Positions 40,671-49,695 of a stretch of 64,000 bases of DNA are shown in pieces; position 1 is the first letter of the stretch; each line of letters opens with the position of its first letter. Origin of the DNA: Streptomyces sp. 7-21 (lineage in GTDB: Bacteria > Actinomycetota > Actinomycetes > Streptomycetales > Streptomycetaceae); NCBI RefSeq assembly GCF_016741785.1, contig NZ_JAERRL010000008.1:62001-126000 (forward strand). Direction: 5' to 3'. The position numbers and the translations under genes were made by a program. The notes beneath the pieces were generated by a model. The model saw nothing but the letters and a program-made list of their open reading frames with translations, had not been told where the DNA came from and did not search any database.

Positions 40671-40964
40671 ATGACGGCCAGATCCGCGCAGCATCGGCTC
40701 GATCCCGTGACGGTAGGGGTGGACCCCTGCCTGGCCTGCCGGGTCCGGCCCGTGAAACTACCGGGCCTGGCGCAGCCGCTGTGCCTGGTGTGCTTCGCGG
40801 CGGAGCGGCAGGCGGCGGAGCGGCAGGCGGCCGCGTCGCCACGTTACGTGACGGCCTGTGTGGCGGGCCCGGAGTGCTTAGGCTGCGGCAGCGGTGACGT
40901 GAACGCCAACGGGGCGCTGTGGTGGTGCAACTCCTGCGGCATGTGCACGCGGGTGGCGACCTGA
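40671..40964 (+). CDS. Small zinc-ribbon-like protein
   Basis: 97 residues with several Cys pairs: CLAC, CLVC, CLGC and CNSCGMC, enough for two zinc sites. AAGGGGGCG lies just upstream of ATG 40671. The length and cysteine spacing suggest a small metal-binding protein; the role is unknown. Confidence 0.75.
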   Translation: MTARSAQHRLDPVTVGVDPCLACRVRPVKLPGLAQPLCLVCFAAERQAAERQAAASPRYVTACVAGPECLGCGSGDVNANGALWWCNSCGMCTRVAT

Positions 40965-41000
40965 CGCCGCCCCGCCGGGGCGTCCCTGGCAGGCAACGGC

Positions 41001-41042
41001 GGCGCGGGCACGCGCGCCGCTCCCGGCGCCCGTGCCCGCGCC
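41001..41042. terminator. Bidirectional terminator between convergent genes
   Basis: GGCGCGGGCACG (41001-41012) is exactly complementary to CGTGCCCGCGCC (41031-41042); the loop itself contains GCGCCG/GGCGCC-type pairing. It lies between the convergent zinc-ribbon and symporter genes and can serve both. Confidence 0.75.
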
Positions 41043-41049
41043 CGTGGGG

Positions 41050-42597
41050 TCAGCCCGCGCTGAGCTGCTTCTCCGGCGCGTCCGGCCGGTCGCCGCGCTC
41101 GCCTGCGCCGCCGGCCGCCGCCGCGGCGTCCGCGGGATCGGTGCGCAGGGAGTCGACCAGGGCCGCGCGCTCGGGGGTGCCCTCGGGCCTGAGGAAGCCG
41201 ACGAGCACGTACAGCACCAGCGAGGTGGCCAGCGGCAGGCCCACGGTCTGCGCCTGGCTGGCGTCCTCCACGATGTACTGGACCACGTACCAGACCGCCA
41301 GGCCGCCGGCCCACGAGACGATGGCGGCGGTGGGTCCGTTCCGCTTGAACCACGGCAGCATGCCGAGCATCAGCGGGATGGATATCGGCCCCATGGTGGC
41401 CGCCACGAGATCGACCACGACCTCGAGGACGAAGCCCTCGCCTCCCGTGGTGATGGCGATGATCATGCTGAGGGAGACGAAGCTGACGGTCGTGATGCGG
41501 GCGAACATCAGCTGCGCCGCGTCGCTGAACCGCCGTACCCGGGGCGCGATGACGGGCGCGATGTCGCGGGTGATGACGGCGGTGATGACGTTGGAGTCGG
41601 AGGCCACCATCGCCATGGTGTGGGAGAAGAACCCGGCGAGCATCAGGCCGATGAGCCCGGCGGGCAGCAGCTCCTTGGCCATCTCGATGTAGGACTCCTC
41701 GCCGTTGTCCAGGCCGGGAACGATCAGCGGGGCCGCGAACATCGGCATGAACAGCACCATCGGCCAGACCAGCCACAGCACCGACGACAGCAGCGCCGCG
41801 CGCTTGGCCTCGGAGCCGGAGGGCGCGGACATGTACCGCTGCGCCAGGTTCCACATGCCGCCGTTGTATTCGAAGGTCTTCACCAGCAGGAACGCCAGCA
41901 CCAGCATGAGGGTGACGTCGCCGGCGATGGGGTCGCCGTGCCCGTCGGGCAGGTCGCCCCACATGGTGAACGGGAAGCCGACGCCGAGTTCACCGGCGAC
42001 GGCGATGACCATGGCGATGCCCGCGACCGCCTGGATGACGAACTGGCCCATGTCGGTGAGGACATCGGCCCACAGGCCGCCGACCGTCATGTAGGCCATG
42101 GTGGCGACGCCGGTGAAGGCGATGCCCCACGCCAGCGGGATGTCGGCGAAACCCTGCAGCAGCACGGAGATGGCGACCCACTTGGCGGCGATGTCCACGA
42201 CCTTCAGGGCGGCGCCGCTGTAGGCGAGCACCTGCTGCGTGGGCAGGTTGTAGCGCTGCGTCAGGTACTGCAACGGCGAATCGACGCCGTGCTTGGCGCG
42301 CAGCCGGTTCCACCGGGCGGCGAAGAGGAAGGCGCCGATGCCGATGCCCAGACCGATGGTCAGTGCCCACCAGACGTAGACGGTGAAGCCGGTGTCGTAC
42401 GCCACGGCGGCGAAGGCGACGAACATCACCGCGCTGTACCCGGACATGTGGTGCGAGATGCCCGACAGCCACCAGGGGATACGGCCTCGTGCGGTGAAGA
42501 AGTCGGAGACGGTGTGGATGCGGTTCTTCGACCACCAGCCGATGGCTACCACCACGAGGAAGTAGGCAGCGACCACGATCCAGTCCAGCGCGGACAT
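41050..42597 (-). CDS. Sodium:solute symporter family transporter
   Basis: 515 residues with about thirteen membrane segments. SSS-family text includes SDFFTARGRIPWWLSGISHH at the N-terminal side, HHMSGYSAVMFVAFAAVAYD, and ASDSNVITAVITRDIAPVIA in the sodium-binding region. It should take up a solute with sodium. The glucarate dehydratase gene lies upstream on the same strand, so a sugar acid is a reasonable substrate guess. The two genes are separated by an unusual C/T-rich leader (on this strand) of about 230 bases. Confidence 0.9.
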   Translation of the reverse strand: MSALDWIVVAAYFLVVVAIGWWSKNRIHTVSDFFTARGRIPWWLSGISHHMSGYSAVMFVAFAAVAYDTGFTVYVWWALTIGLGIGIGAFLFAARWNRLRAKHGVDSPLQYLTQRYNLPTQQVLAYSGAALKVVDIAAKWVAISVLLQGFADIPLAWGIAFTGVATMAYMTVGGLWADVLTDMGQFVIQAVAGIAMVIAVAGELGVGFPFTMWGDLPDGHGDPIAGDVTLMLVLAFLLVKTFEYNGGMWNLAQRYMSAPSGSEAKRAALLSSVLWLVWPMVLFMPMFAAPLIVPGLDNGEESYIEMAKELLPAGLIGLMLAGFFSHTMAMVASDSNVITAVITRDIAPVIAPRVRRFSDAAQLMFARITTVSFVSLSMIIAITTGGEGFVLEVVVDLVAATMGPISIPLMLGMLPWFKRNGPTAAIVSWAGGLAVWYVVQYIVEDASQAQTVGLPLATSLVLYVLVGFLRPEGTPERAALVDSLRTDPADAAAAAGGAGERGDRPDAPEKQLSAG

Positions 42598-42831
42598 CGC
42601 GGCTCCTTAACGCGAGGAACGGGACAGGGGACGGGACGGGGCGGGGACACGACGGGTCGGGAGGGCGGGAGGGGAAGGAGAGGGAGGAGAGGGAGAAGGG
42701 GGAGGGGAGGGGGAGGAGGAGCAAGGAGGGGGAAGAGGGAGCGGAGAGCGGAGGAGCGGGCGGAAGAGCGGAGAAGGGCGGGGAGGGGCGGGGAGGGGGA
42801 CGGGGGCGGAAGGAGTTGGGGGCCGGGGGGG
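42598..42831. repeat. Purine/pyrimidine-biased tract between the dehydratase and symporter genes
   Basis: The plus strand is almost only G and A here, including a 55-base run with no pyrimidine (42667-42721) and many runs of three to five Gs. On the transcribed minus strand this is a C/U-rich spacer upstream of the symporter start. No gene or hairpin is seen. Such DNA can form triplexes or, on the plus strand, G-quadruplexes. Confidence 0.85.
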
Positions 42832-44091
42832 TTACCAGTGGCCGTGCTTGGGCTGGAAGCCGGGCTCGAAGCGGCGCATGTACGCGGTGTCGTCGCGGCG
42901 CCTGATGCCGCACTTCTCGTACTGCTCGTGCATGACCGCCAGCGCGTCGCGGTCGAGTTCCACGCCGAGGCCGGGCCCGTCCGGCAGCGGCACGGCTCCC
43001 TCGGTGAAGCGCAGCGCGCCGGGGGCGACCACGTCCTGGCCGTCCTGCCACGGGGTGTGGGTGTCGCAGGAGTGCGCGAGGTTCGGCAGCGAGGCGGCCA
43101 GGTGGGTCATGGCGGCCAGGCTGATGCCCAGGTGGGAGTTGGAGTGCATGGACAGCTCGAGGCCGAACGTGTCGCACAGCGCGGCGACCTGCGTCGAGCG
43201 CACCAGCCCGCCCCAGTAGTGATGGTCCGTCAGCAGTACGCCGATGGCCCGCTGTTCGATGGCGGGAGGCAGGTGCTCGTGGGTGACGACGCACATGTTG
43301 GTCGCCAGCGGCATGGGGACCTTGGCGGCGACCTCGGCCATGCCCTCGATGCCGGGAGTGGGGTCCTCCAGGTACTCCAGGTCGCCGGCGAGGTCGTTGC
43401 CGATGCGGACGGATGTGGCGGGCGTCCAGGCGGCGTTGGGGTCGATGCGCAGCGGCAGCGAGGGGAACGCCTCGCGCAGCGCGCGCACGGCCTCGGCCTC
43501 CTCGTCGGGGGGCAGCACGCCGCCCTTGAGCTTCAGTGACTGGAAGCCGTATTCGTCGGCGAAGAGCCGGGCCTGGGCGACGATGCCCTCGGGGTCGAGG
43601 GCGGCGCCGAAGCGGTCGGGCTCCCCGTCCGGGTGCGCCTCCCACTTGTAGAAGAGGTAGGCGCTGTAGGGGACGGCCTCGCGCACCGGCCCGCCGAGCA
43701 GGTCGGCGACGCGGACGCCCTCGGCCTTGCCTCGGATGTCGAGGCAGGCGGTCTCGAAGGCGGCAAAGACGGCGTCGACGGTCTTCTGGTTGGTGCCCGC
43801 GCCGGTCAGGCCGTGCTGGTCGGTGAAGACTCCGGTGCCGACGCTTGCCGCGACCCTGGCGTACAGCTCGTTGAGGGCGTAGACGCTGACGCCGGTGACC
43901 TCGCGGGCCGCGTCCTGCAGCAACCGGAGATGGGAGGCGTCGCCGTAGGTCTCGCCGAGCCCGCTGATGCCTTCGTCGCTGACCACCTCGACGATGGTCC
44001 GCAGCGCCCACGGCTCGTGCACGCCGGTGGCGTTGAGCAGGGGCGGGTCACGGAAGGCGACGGGGGTGAGGTGTATCTCGCGTATGTGCAT
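42832..44091 (-). CDS. gudD: Glucarate dehydratase-like enolase-superfamily enzyme
   Basis: 419 residues. MHIREIHLTPVAFRDPPLLN opens the capping domain. SLKLKGGVLPPDEEAEAVRA holds the K-x-K base, LRIDPNAAW and YLEDPTPGIEGMAEVA give metal ligands, and SMHSNSHLGISLAAMTHLAA and ATNMCVVTHEHLPPA supply the His and Asn residues typical of glucarate/idarate dehydratases. It removes water from D-glucarate or L-idarate to give a 5-keto-4-deoxyglucarate. ATG 44091 is preferred to one at 44109, because family proteins begin near MHI. The symporter gene follows. Confidence 0.86.
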   Translation of the reverse strand: MHIREIHLTPVAFRDPPLLNATGVHEPWALRTIVEVVSDEGISGLGETYGDASHLRLLQDAAREVTGVSVYALNELYARVAASVGTGVFTDQHGLTGAGTNQKTVDAVFAAFETACLDIRGKAEGVRVADLLGGPVREAVPYSAYLFYKWEAHPDGEPDRFGAALDPEGIVAQARLFADEYGFQSLKLKGGVLPPDEEAEAVRALREAFPSLPLRIDPNAAWTPATSVRIGNDLAGDLEYLEDPTPGIEGMAEVAAKVPMPLATNMCVVTHEHLPPAIEQRAIGVLLTDHHYWGGLVRSTQVAALCDTFGLELSMHSNSHLGISLAAMTHLAASLPNLAHSCDTHTPWQDGQDVVAPGALRFTEGAVPLPDGPGLGVELDRDALAVMHEQYEKCGIRRRDDTAYMRRFEPGFQPKHGHW

Positions 44092-44118
44092 CCGCTGCCA
44101 CCCGCGCAATCGCTAGCA

Positions 44119-44132
44119 TTCACATATCTAAA
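44119..44132 (-). promoter_or_regulatory. Operator-like element, copy 1, before the glucarate dehydratase gene
   Basis: TTTAGATATGTGAA on the minus strand is 28 bases upstream of the dehydratase start. The same element in opposite orientation (TTCAGATGTATGAA) is at 44206-44219; the 18-base extended versions agree at 15 positions. The pair fits a regulator of the GntR or similar type; the protein is not in the window. Confidence 0.45.
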
Positions 44133-44205
44133 CGCCGGACATTCCCATGAACGGCTGTCGCAACTGTAGAAGTGGCCTAGTAGGCCGTCAAGGGTTCGAA
44201 CGTCG

Positions 44206-44219
44206 TTCAGATGTATGAA
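44206..44219 (+). promoter_or_regulatory. Operator-like element, copy 2, after the fused FAD/Fe-S oxidase gene
   Basis: TTCAGATGTATGAA, partly palindromic (TTCA...TGAA), lies 12 bases beyond the stop of the oxidase gene and 115 bases upstream of the dehydratase start. It matches the element at 44119-44132 in inverted orientation. A perfect palindrome GGCCTA-G-TAGGCC (44174-44186) lies between the two. Confidence 0.45.
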
Positions 44220-44230
44220 TGCCTACCCCG

Positions 44231-47104
44231 TCAGGAGGCCGGTGGCAGCGCGTCGGCCAGCACTTCCGCCAGGTGCCGCGCCCGGTGGCCGCCCAGCTGC
44301 CCGAGCTGGGTGCGGCACGAGTAGCCGTCCGCCAGCAGCACCGCGCCCGGCGGGGCGGAGCGCACCGACGGCAGCAGCTCGTCCTCCGCGCAGGCCACGG
44401 ACACCTCGTAATGCCCCTTCTCGAAACCAAAGTTGCCCGCCAGCCCGCAGCAGCCGCCCGACAGCTCACCGGTCAGTCCCGCACGGGCACGCAGCCACCG
44501 GTCGGCGTCCTCGCCGAGCACCGCGTGCTGGTGGCAGTGTGTCTGCCCCGCCACCGGCCGCTCCAGCCGCGGCGGCTGCCACGACGGCGCCCGCTCCCGC
44601 AGCGTCTCGGCGAACGTCCGCACCGCGCGCGCCAGTTCGCGGGCTCCTGGGTGGTCCGGCAGCAGCTCCGGCAGGTCGGTGCGGAGCGCGGCGGCGCAGG
44701 GCGGCTCCAGCACCGTCACCGTCGCGCCCGCGGCCACCGCGGGCGCCAGCCGCGCCACGGTGCGGCGCAGCACCGCACGCGCCCGGTCGAGCTGGCCGGT
44801 CGAGACATAGGTCAGCCCGCAGCACACCTGCCCGCGCGGCAGCACCGGTGACAGGCCCGCCGCCCGGAGCACGCGCGCCGCGGCGACGCCCGCCTCCGGC
44901 GACAGGTAGGAGGTGAACGTGTCGGGGAAGAGCACCACCGGCCCCGTCTCCCCCGCGCGGTCCGGGTGTGTGGGCAGCAGCGGCAGGTCCGCCAGCAGCC
45001 GCCGCAACGGCACCCGCGGCAGGCGCGGCAGCGGCCGCCGCGGGTCCACGCCCGCCAGCCGCTTGCCGAGCGCCGCCAGCGGCCCCAGCCGCGACGCCGC
45101 GTTCACCAGCGGCACCAGCCGCAGCGCCGCCGCCAGCCGCAGCCACTGGGGCAGCCACCCCAGCGCGTAGTGCGAGGCGGGGCGAAGCCGCCGCGCGTAC
45201 CGGTGGTGCAGGAACTCCGCCTTGTAGGTGGCCATGTCGACCCCGACCGGGCAGTCCGAGCGGCAGCCCTTGCACGACAGGCACAGGTCGAGCGCCTCGG
45301 CCACCTCGGGCGACCGCCAGCCGCCGGTGATGACCTCGCCCGTGAGCATCTCGTGCAGCAGCCGCGCCCGGCCCCGGGTGCTGTGCCGCTCCTGACGCGT
45401 CGCCCGGTACGAGGGGCACATCACCGACTTGCCCTTGCCGGGCCCGCGTTCGCCGGTCTCACGGCACTTCGCGACGCCCACGCACCGCCGCACGGCCGCC
45501 GTGAAGTCCCCGCCGTCGTCCGGATAACCGAACACCACCGGCACCCCGCCGCGCGGCAGCCCCGCGAACCGCAGGTCCGCGTCGAGCGGCGCCGGGCGCG
45601 GCGCGATGACGCCCGGATTGAGCCGGCCGTCCGGATCCCAGGCCGCCTTGAATGCGCCGAACAGGCCCGTCAGTTCCTCCCCGTACAGCCGCGGCAGCAG
45701 CTCCGAGCGCGCCAGCCCGTCCCCGTGCTCCCCCGACAGCGAACCGCCGTGCGCCACCACCAGATCGGCCAGCGCCACCGAGAACTCCCTGAACCGCCGC
45801 ACCCCGCCGGACGACAGCAGGTCGAAGTCGATCCGCACGTGAATGCAGCCGTCGCCGAAGTGCCCGTACGGCACGCCCCGCAGGCCGTGCTGCCGCAGCA
45901 GCGCCCGGAACTCCCGCAGGTACGAACCCAGCCGCGCGGGCGGCACCGCGCAGTCCTCCCAGCCGGGCCACGCCTCGCCGCCGTCCGGCAGCCGCGTCGC
46001 CGTGCCCGCGGCGTCCTCCCTGATCCGCCACAGCGCGCGCTGCCCGGCCGCGTCCGCCACCACCGCGTGTCCCGTCGTGCCCTCCGCCGCCCGGCACAGC
46101 GCCTCGGCCGCCGCCCGCGCCGCCGCCGGCGACTCGCCGCCCGTCTCCACGAACAGCCAGGCCCCGCCGCGCGGCAGCGCCGCCCGCGCCGCCGGAGCCG
46201 CCACCAGGTCCGCCGCCATGCCCTCGACCGTCAGCGGCCGGTGCGGCAGCAGCCCGGCCGCCGCCTCAGCCGCCGCGTTCTCGTCCGCGTAGCCGAGCAC
46301 GGCCAGCGCCCGCGCCGCCGGGACCGGCACCAGCCGCACCGTCGCCTCGGTGACGACGCCGAGCGTGCCCTCGCTGCCGGTGAACGCCCGGGCCCAGTCG
46401 CGGCCGCGCTCCGGCAGCAGCGCGTCCAGCGCGTAGCCGGAGATGCGGCGCGGCAGCGCGGGGAACCCGGTCCGCAGCAGCGCGAGGTGCCCGTCCGCCA
46501 GCGCGTGCCCGGCCTCGCGCAGCGCACGCGGCACGCCCTCCCCGCCGGGCGCCAGGCGGGCCCGCTCGCCGCCGTACGTCAGGACGGTCAGCGCCTCGAC
46601 GTTGTCGGCGGTGGTGCCCCAGGCCACGGAGTGCGAGCCGCAGGAGTTGTTGCCGATCATGCCGCCGAGCGTGCAGCGGCCGTGCGTGGACGGATCGGGG
46701 CCGAACGTCAGCCCGTGGGGCGCGGCGGCCGCGCGCAGCTGGTCGCAGACGACGCCCGGCTCGACGACCGCCGTGCCCGCCGCCGGGTCGATGGCCAGCA
46801 CGCGGTTCATGTGGCGGGTGAAGTCCAGCACCACGCCGGTGCCCGTGGCCTGCCCGCCGATGCTGGTGCCGCCGCCGCGCGCCACCACCGGCACGCCGCG
46901 CTCCCGGCACACCGCCAGCGCGGCGGCCACGTCCTCCGCGTCGCGCGGGGCGACCACCGCGTCCGGAATCCGCCGGTAGTTGGAGGCGTCCATCGTGACG
47001 AGCGCGCGGTCGGCCGCGCCCGCCCCGACCTCGCCGCGCACCGCGCCCCGCAGTGCCGCCGCCAGTTCCGCCCGTTCCCGCTCGCCGCGCTCTGCCTGGT
47101 TCAT
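44231..47104 (-). CDS. FAD-linked oxidase fused to Fe-S/CCG domains (glycolate/D-lactate dehydrogenase type)
   Basis: 957 residues. The N-terminal FAD_binding_4 domain includes VPVVARGGGTSIGGQATGTG and IGNNSCGSHSVAWGTTADNV. The FAD oxidase C-terminal domain has VPYGHFGDGCIHVRIDFDLL and SLSGEHGDGLARSELLPRLY. Two 4Fe-4S motifs lie near 530-640 (CVGVAKCRETG and CLSCKGCRSDCPVGVD). CCG domains follow (CCGLTYVSTGQLDRA; CCGLAGNFGFEKGHYEVSVA). This is the single-chain GlcD-GlcF-like or Dld-type enzyme that oxidises a 2-hydroxy acid and passes electrons to the membrane. ATG 47104 is used. It is upstream of the dehydratase on the same strand, separated by the operator region. Confidence 0.92.
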   Translation of the reverse strand: MNQAERGERERAELAAALRGAVRGEVGAGAADRALVTMDASNYRRIPDAVVAPRDAEDVAAALAVCRERGVPVVARGGGTSIGGQATGTGVVLDFTRHMNRVLAIDPAAGTAVVEPGVVCDQLRAAAAPHGLTFGPDPSTHGRCTLGGMIGNNSCGSHSVAWGTTADNVEALTVLTYGGERARLAPGGEGVPRALREAGHALADGHLALLRTGFPALPRRISGYALDALLPERGRDWARAFTGSEGTLGVVTEATVRLVPVPAARALAVLGYADENAAAEAAAGLLPHRPLTVEGMAADLVAAPAARAALPRGGAWLFVETGGESPAAARAAAEALCRAAEGTTGHAVVADAAGQRALWRIREDAAGTATRLPDGGEAWPGWEDCAVPPARLGSYLREFRALLRQHGLRGVPYGHFGDGCIHVRIDFDLLSSGGVRRFREFSVALADLVVAHGGSLSGEHGDGLARSELLPRLYGEELTGLFGAFKAAWDPDGRLNPGVIAPRPAPLDADLRFAGLPRGGVPVVFGYPDDGGDFTAAVRRCVGVAKCRETGERGPGKGKSVMCPSYRATRQERHSTRGRARLLHEMLTGEVITGGWRSPEVAEALDLCLSCKGCRSDCPVGVDMATYKAEFLHHRYARRLRPASHYALGWLPQWLRLAAALRLVPLVNAASRLGPLAALGKRLAGVDPRRPLPRLPRVPLRRLLADLPLLPTHPDRAGETGPVVLFPDTFTSYLSPEAGVAAARVLRAAGLSPVLPRGQVCCGLTYVSTGQLDRARAVLRRTVARLAPAVAAGATVTVLEPPCAAALRTDLPELLPDHPGARELARAVRTFAETLRERAPSWQPPRLERPVAGQTHCHQHAVLGEDADRWLRARAGLTGELSGGCCGLAGNFGFEKGHYEVSVACAEDELLPSVRSAPPGAVLLADGYSCRTQLGQLGGHRARHLAEVLADALPPAS

Positions 47105-47330
47105 GCCCCCAGCCTGCCCAACCCGGACGCCGCGGTCGCCACACCACGCACAGAAGCGTCACATCAGCCAGACGCTCCCCTCACACCACCCACCAATCCC
47201 CCAAACCAGCGAGTCCGGCCTGGAACTTACCCTCCCTCAACTCGCCTATAGTTGGTCCCGAATTGAGCATGCGACCAGCTGTGTCCCTTTCAACTCATCG
47301 GCCCCCACCGTCTACGAGGTCACCGAGCCC

Positions 47331-48887
47331 ATGACAGCGCAGACTTCGCCAGAGCGCCGGCGTGCGGAGCGTTCCGCGCTCCGGCCGTCGCTGCTCGCTC
47401 TCCTTGTCTCCCTAGCCGTCACCGGCGTCGGCTGGCTGGGCGCGGTGTACGCCGCACCTGAATCGTTTGAGACCGAGGCCGCCTGGGGGGCCGGTGCCGC
47501 CGCCGTCGCACTCTGCGCCGCGGTCGTCACCGCGACCGCGGCCGTCAGCCGGAGCCGCCGCGAGCGGGAGCGCATGGCCGACATGACGCGGCGGCACGAG
47601 CGGCTCGCCAACGAAATCGTGCCCGCCGTCGTCAGCCGGCTGCGCCAGGGCGACAGCGCCCCGGCGGCGCTCGCCGCCGCACCCGCTCCCGAGGACGGGC
47701 CCGAGACCGCCGCCAGCAAGCGCGTGCTGACGACGCTGGCCGAAGAGATCAGCCGCAGCGAGAGCGGCAAGGCCGCCGCCATGGCCGCCTGCGCCAACGC
47801 CGCGGGCCGCATGCAGGCACTGGCGACCAGCATGCTCGCCGACCTGCGCGAGATGGAGCACCGTCACGCCGACGAGACCGTGCTCGCCGACCTGCTGCAC
47901 CTCGACCACCGCACCGCCCAGGCCGGCCGCCTCGCCGACAGCATCGCCGTGCTCACCGGCGCCCGCTCCGGGCGGCGCTGGGGCAAGCCGATCGTGATGG
48001 AGTCCATCCTCCGCGGCGCCATGGGCCGCATCGGCGGCTACCAGCGGGTCCGCCTCCACTCCGCGGTGAACGTCGCGGTCGCCGGGCACGCCGCCGAGGG
48101 CGTCATGCACGCCCTGGCCGAGCTCCTCGACAACGCCGCCAACTTCTCGCCGCCGACCAGCGAGGTCCACGTCTACGTCGAGGAGGTGCCCGCGGGCGTC
48201 GTCATCACCGTCGAGGACAGCGGCCTGGTCATGGGCGAGGTGGCGCTGCGCCGCGCCGAGCGGCTCGTCTCCACCGACGAGCCGCTGGACCTGGCGTCGC
48301 TGTCCGGCACGCGCCTGGGGCTCGCCGTCGTCGGCCAGCTCGCGCGCAAGCACGGGCTGAAGGTGTCCTTCCGCCCCTCGGCCAGGGGCGGCACGGGCGC
48401 GCTGATGATGATCCCGCACGAACTGATCACCCGGCCCAAGCCCGCGGACGATCTCGCGCCCCGCCCCGCCCGCACCCGGGCGGTCCGCGGGACCGAGCCG
48501 TCCGGCGGCGCGGGGCCGGTGGCCACGCCGGAGCACGCTCCGGCCAGCGACACGGCGGCGACCCGCACCGGCGGGCTCGCCGCGGCGACCACGGGGGACG
48601 ACACGGGGGAAGTCATGGAGTACGGGCCGAGCGGGCTGCCCAAGCGGCGCCGGGGACGCACCCTGGCGAACGCACACCCGGGCGGTGTTCCCGCCCCGGC
48701 CAAGCCCCGGGCCTCCCGTTCGTCGGAGGAATCGGCGTCGCGGCTGCGCGCGTTCCGCCAGGCGGTACGCGGCAAGCCCGGCACGGCCGAGGGGCCCGCC
48801 GAGACCCCCGAGCACACCCCGAGGGCGTCCTCACGCCCTGACACACCCGCCACCTCGGCTTCCCATTCGGAGGACGACACCGCATGA
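47331..48887 (+). CDS. cvnA: Conservon sensor-kinase-like protein CvnA
   Basis: 518 residues. Two N-terminal hydrophobic segments (about 18-40 and 52-72) are followed by a coiled-coil-like stretch and an ATPase domain with ELLDNAANFSPPTSEVHVYV (N-box) and GLAVVGQLARKHGLKVSFRP. The C-terminal 170 residues are disordered. It is the sensor-kinase-like first gene of a cvn operon. ATG 47331 starts homology; the open frame upstream is not conserved. TATAGT at about 47249 is a possible -10. Its end overlaps cvnB by ATGA. Confidence 0.9.
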   Translation: MTAQTSPERRRAERSALRPSLLALLVSLAVTGVGWLGAVYAAPESFETEAAWGAGAAAVALCAAVVTATAAVSRSRRERERMADMTRRHERLANEIVPAVVSRLRQGDSAPAALAAAPAPEDGPETAASKRVLTTLAEEISRSESGKAAAMAACANAAGRMQALATSMLADLREMEHRHADETVLADLLHLDHRTAQAGRLADSIAVLTGARSGRRWGKPIVMESILRGAMGRIGGYQRVRLHSAVNVAVAGHAAEGVMHALAELLDNAANFSPPTSEVHVYVEEVPAGVVITVEDSGLVMGEVALRRAERLVSTDEPLDLASLSGTRLGLAVVGQLARKHGLKVSFRPSARGGTGALMMIPHELITRPKPADDLAPRPARTRAVRGTEPSGGAGPVATPEHAPASDTAATRTGGLAAATTGDDTGEVMEYGPSGLPKRRRGRTLANAHPGGVPAPAKPRASRSSEESASRLRAFRQAVRGKPGTAEGPAETPEHTPRASSRPDTPATSASHSEDDTA

Positions 48888-49342
48888 CCGCACCATCCAT
48901 GGGGGCACACCCACACGCCGCCGACCGTGGGGCGGACGACAAGCTCGGCTGGCTGCTGGAGAGCCTGCTCAAGCGCACCCCGGGGGCCCGTCACGCCCTG
49001 GTGCTCTCCCGGGACGGCCTGAAGCTGTGCCGCAGCCCGGAGCTGTCGGAGGACCAGGCCGACCAGCTCGCGGCCATCTCAGCGGGCATCCAGTCGCTCT
49101 CCCACGGCGCGTCCGTGGAGTTCGGCGACGGCTCGGGCGGCGTGCGCCAGTCGATGACCGAGTTCTACGGCGGCATCCTCTTCATCGTGGAGGCCGGGGA
49201 CGGCGCCCACCTGGCGATCGTGGCGTCCGAGGACGCGGACGTCGGCCTCATCGGCCACAACATGAACGAGCTTGTCGAGCAGCTCGGCGAGCACCTGAGC
49301 ACGCCGCCCCGTCATCAGCCTGAGGACGGCGGTGGGGCATGA
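48884..49342 (+). CDS. cvnB: Conservon roadblock/LC7-domain protein CvnB
   Basis: 152 residues of the roadblock fold: DDKLGWLLESLLKRTPGARH, ALVLSRDGLKLCRSPELSED and GILFIVEAGDGAHLAIVASE. It is expected to regulate or dock the CvnD GTPase. It overlaps the genes on both sides by four bases. Confidence 0.93.
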   Translation: MTAPSMGAHPHAADRGADDKLGWLLESLLKRTPGARHALVLSRDGLKLCRSPELSEDQADQLAAISAGIQSLSHGASVEFGDGSGGVRQSMTEFYGGILFIVEAGDGAHLAIVASEDADVGLIGHNMNELVEQLGEHLSTPPRHQPEDGGGA

Positions 49343-49695
49343 CCTACCCCGACCCTGACGACGGTCCCGACCGGCTGTACACCCTCACCGGAGGGCGCAG
49401 CCGCCCGGGCTCCAACGCGTTCGACCTGGTCACTCTCGTGGTGAGCGAGAGCGAGCCGTCCCCCGGCATGCAGTCGGAGCACGTCAAGATCCTGCGGATG
49501 TGCCGGTACCCCACGGCTGTCGTCGAGATCGCCGCCGAGCTGGGACTCCCCGTGAGCATCACGAAGATCCTGCTGAGCGACCTCCTCGACATGGGGATGA
49601 TCACCGCGCGCCACCCGCAGACCGCCGCCAACGCGGCCCGGCTCCCCGACCCCCAACTCCTCGAACAGGTGCTCGTTGGACTCCGCAACCTCTGA
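49339..49695 (+). CDS. cvnC: Conservon DUF742 protein CvnC
   Basis: 118 residues of the DUF742 family: LYTLTGGRSRPGSNAFDLVT, QSEHVKILRMCRYPTAVVEI and GLPVSITKILLSDLLDMGMI, a winged-helix-like fold. It is third of the cvn quartet; its 3' end overlaps cvnD by 20 bases. Confidence 0.93.
   Translation: MTYPDPDDGPDRLYTLTGGRSRPGSNAFDLVTLVVSESEPSPGMQSEHVKILRMCRYPTAVVEIAAELGLPVSITKILLSDLLDMGMITARHPQTAANAARLPDPQLLEQVLVGLRNL

Noticed and set aside
41990..44011. Long open frame on the minus strand covering the dehydratase and symporter genes
   Set aside because: It is out of frame with two well-recognised proteins, Arg/Pro/Gly/His-rich, and exists because stop codons are rare in GC-rich DNA.
44185..44220. 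tRNA-like T-loop text (GGGTTCGAAC)
   Set aside because: No acceptor stem, anticodon arm or D-arm can be placed around it, and the adjacent sequence is explained by the operator-like element.
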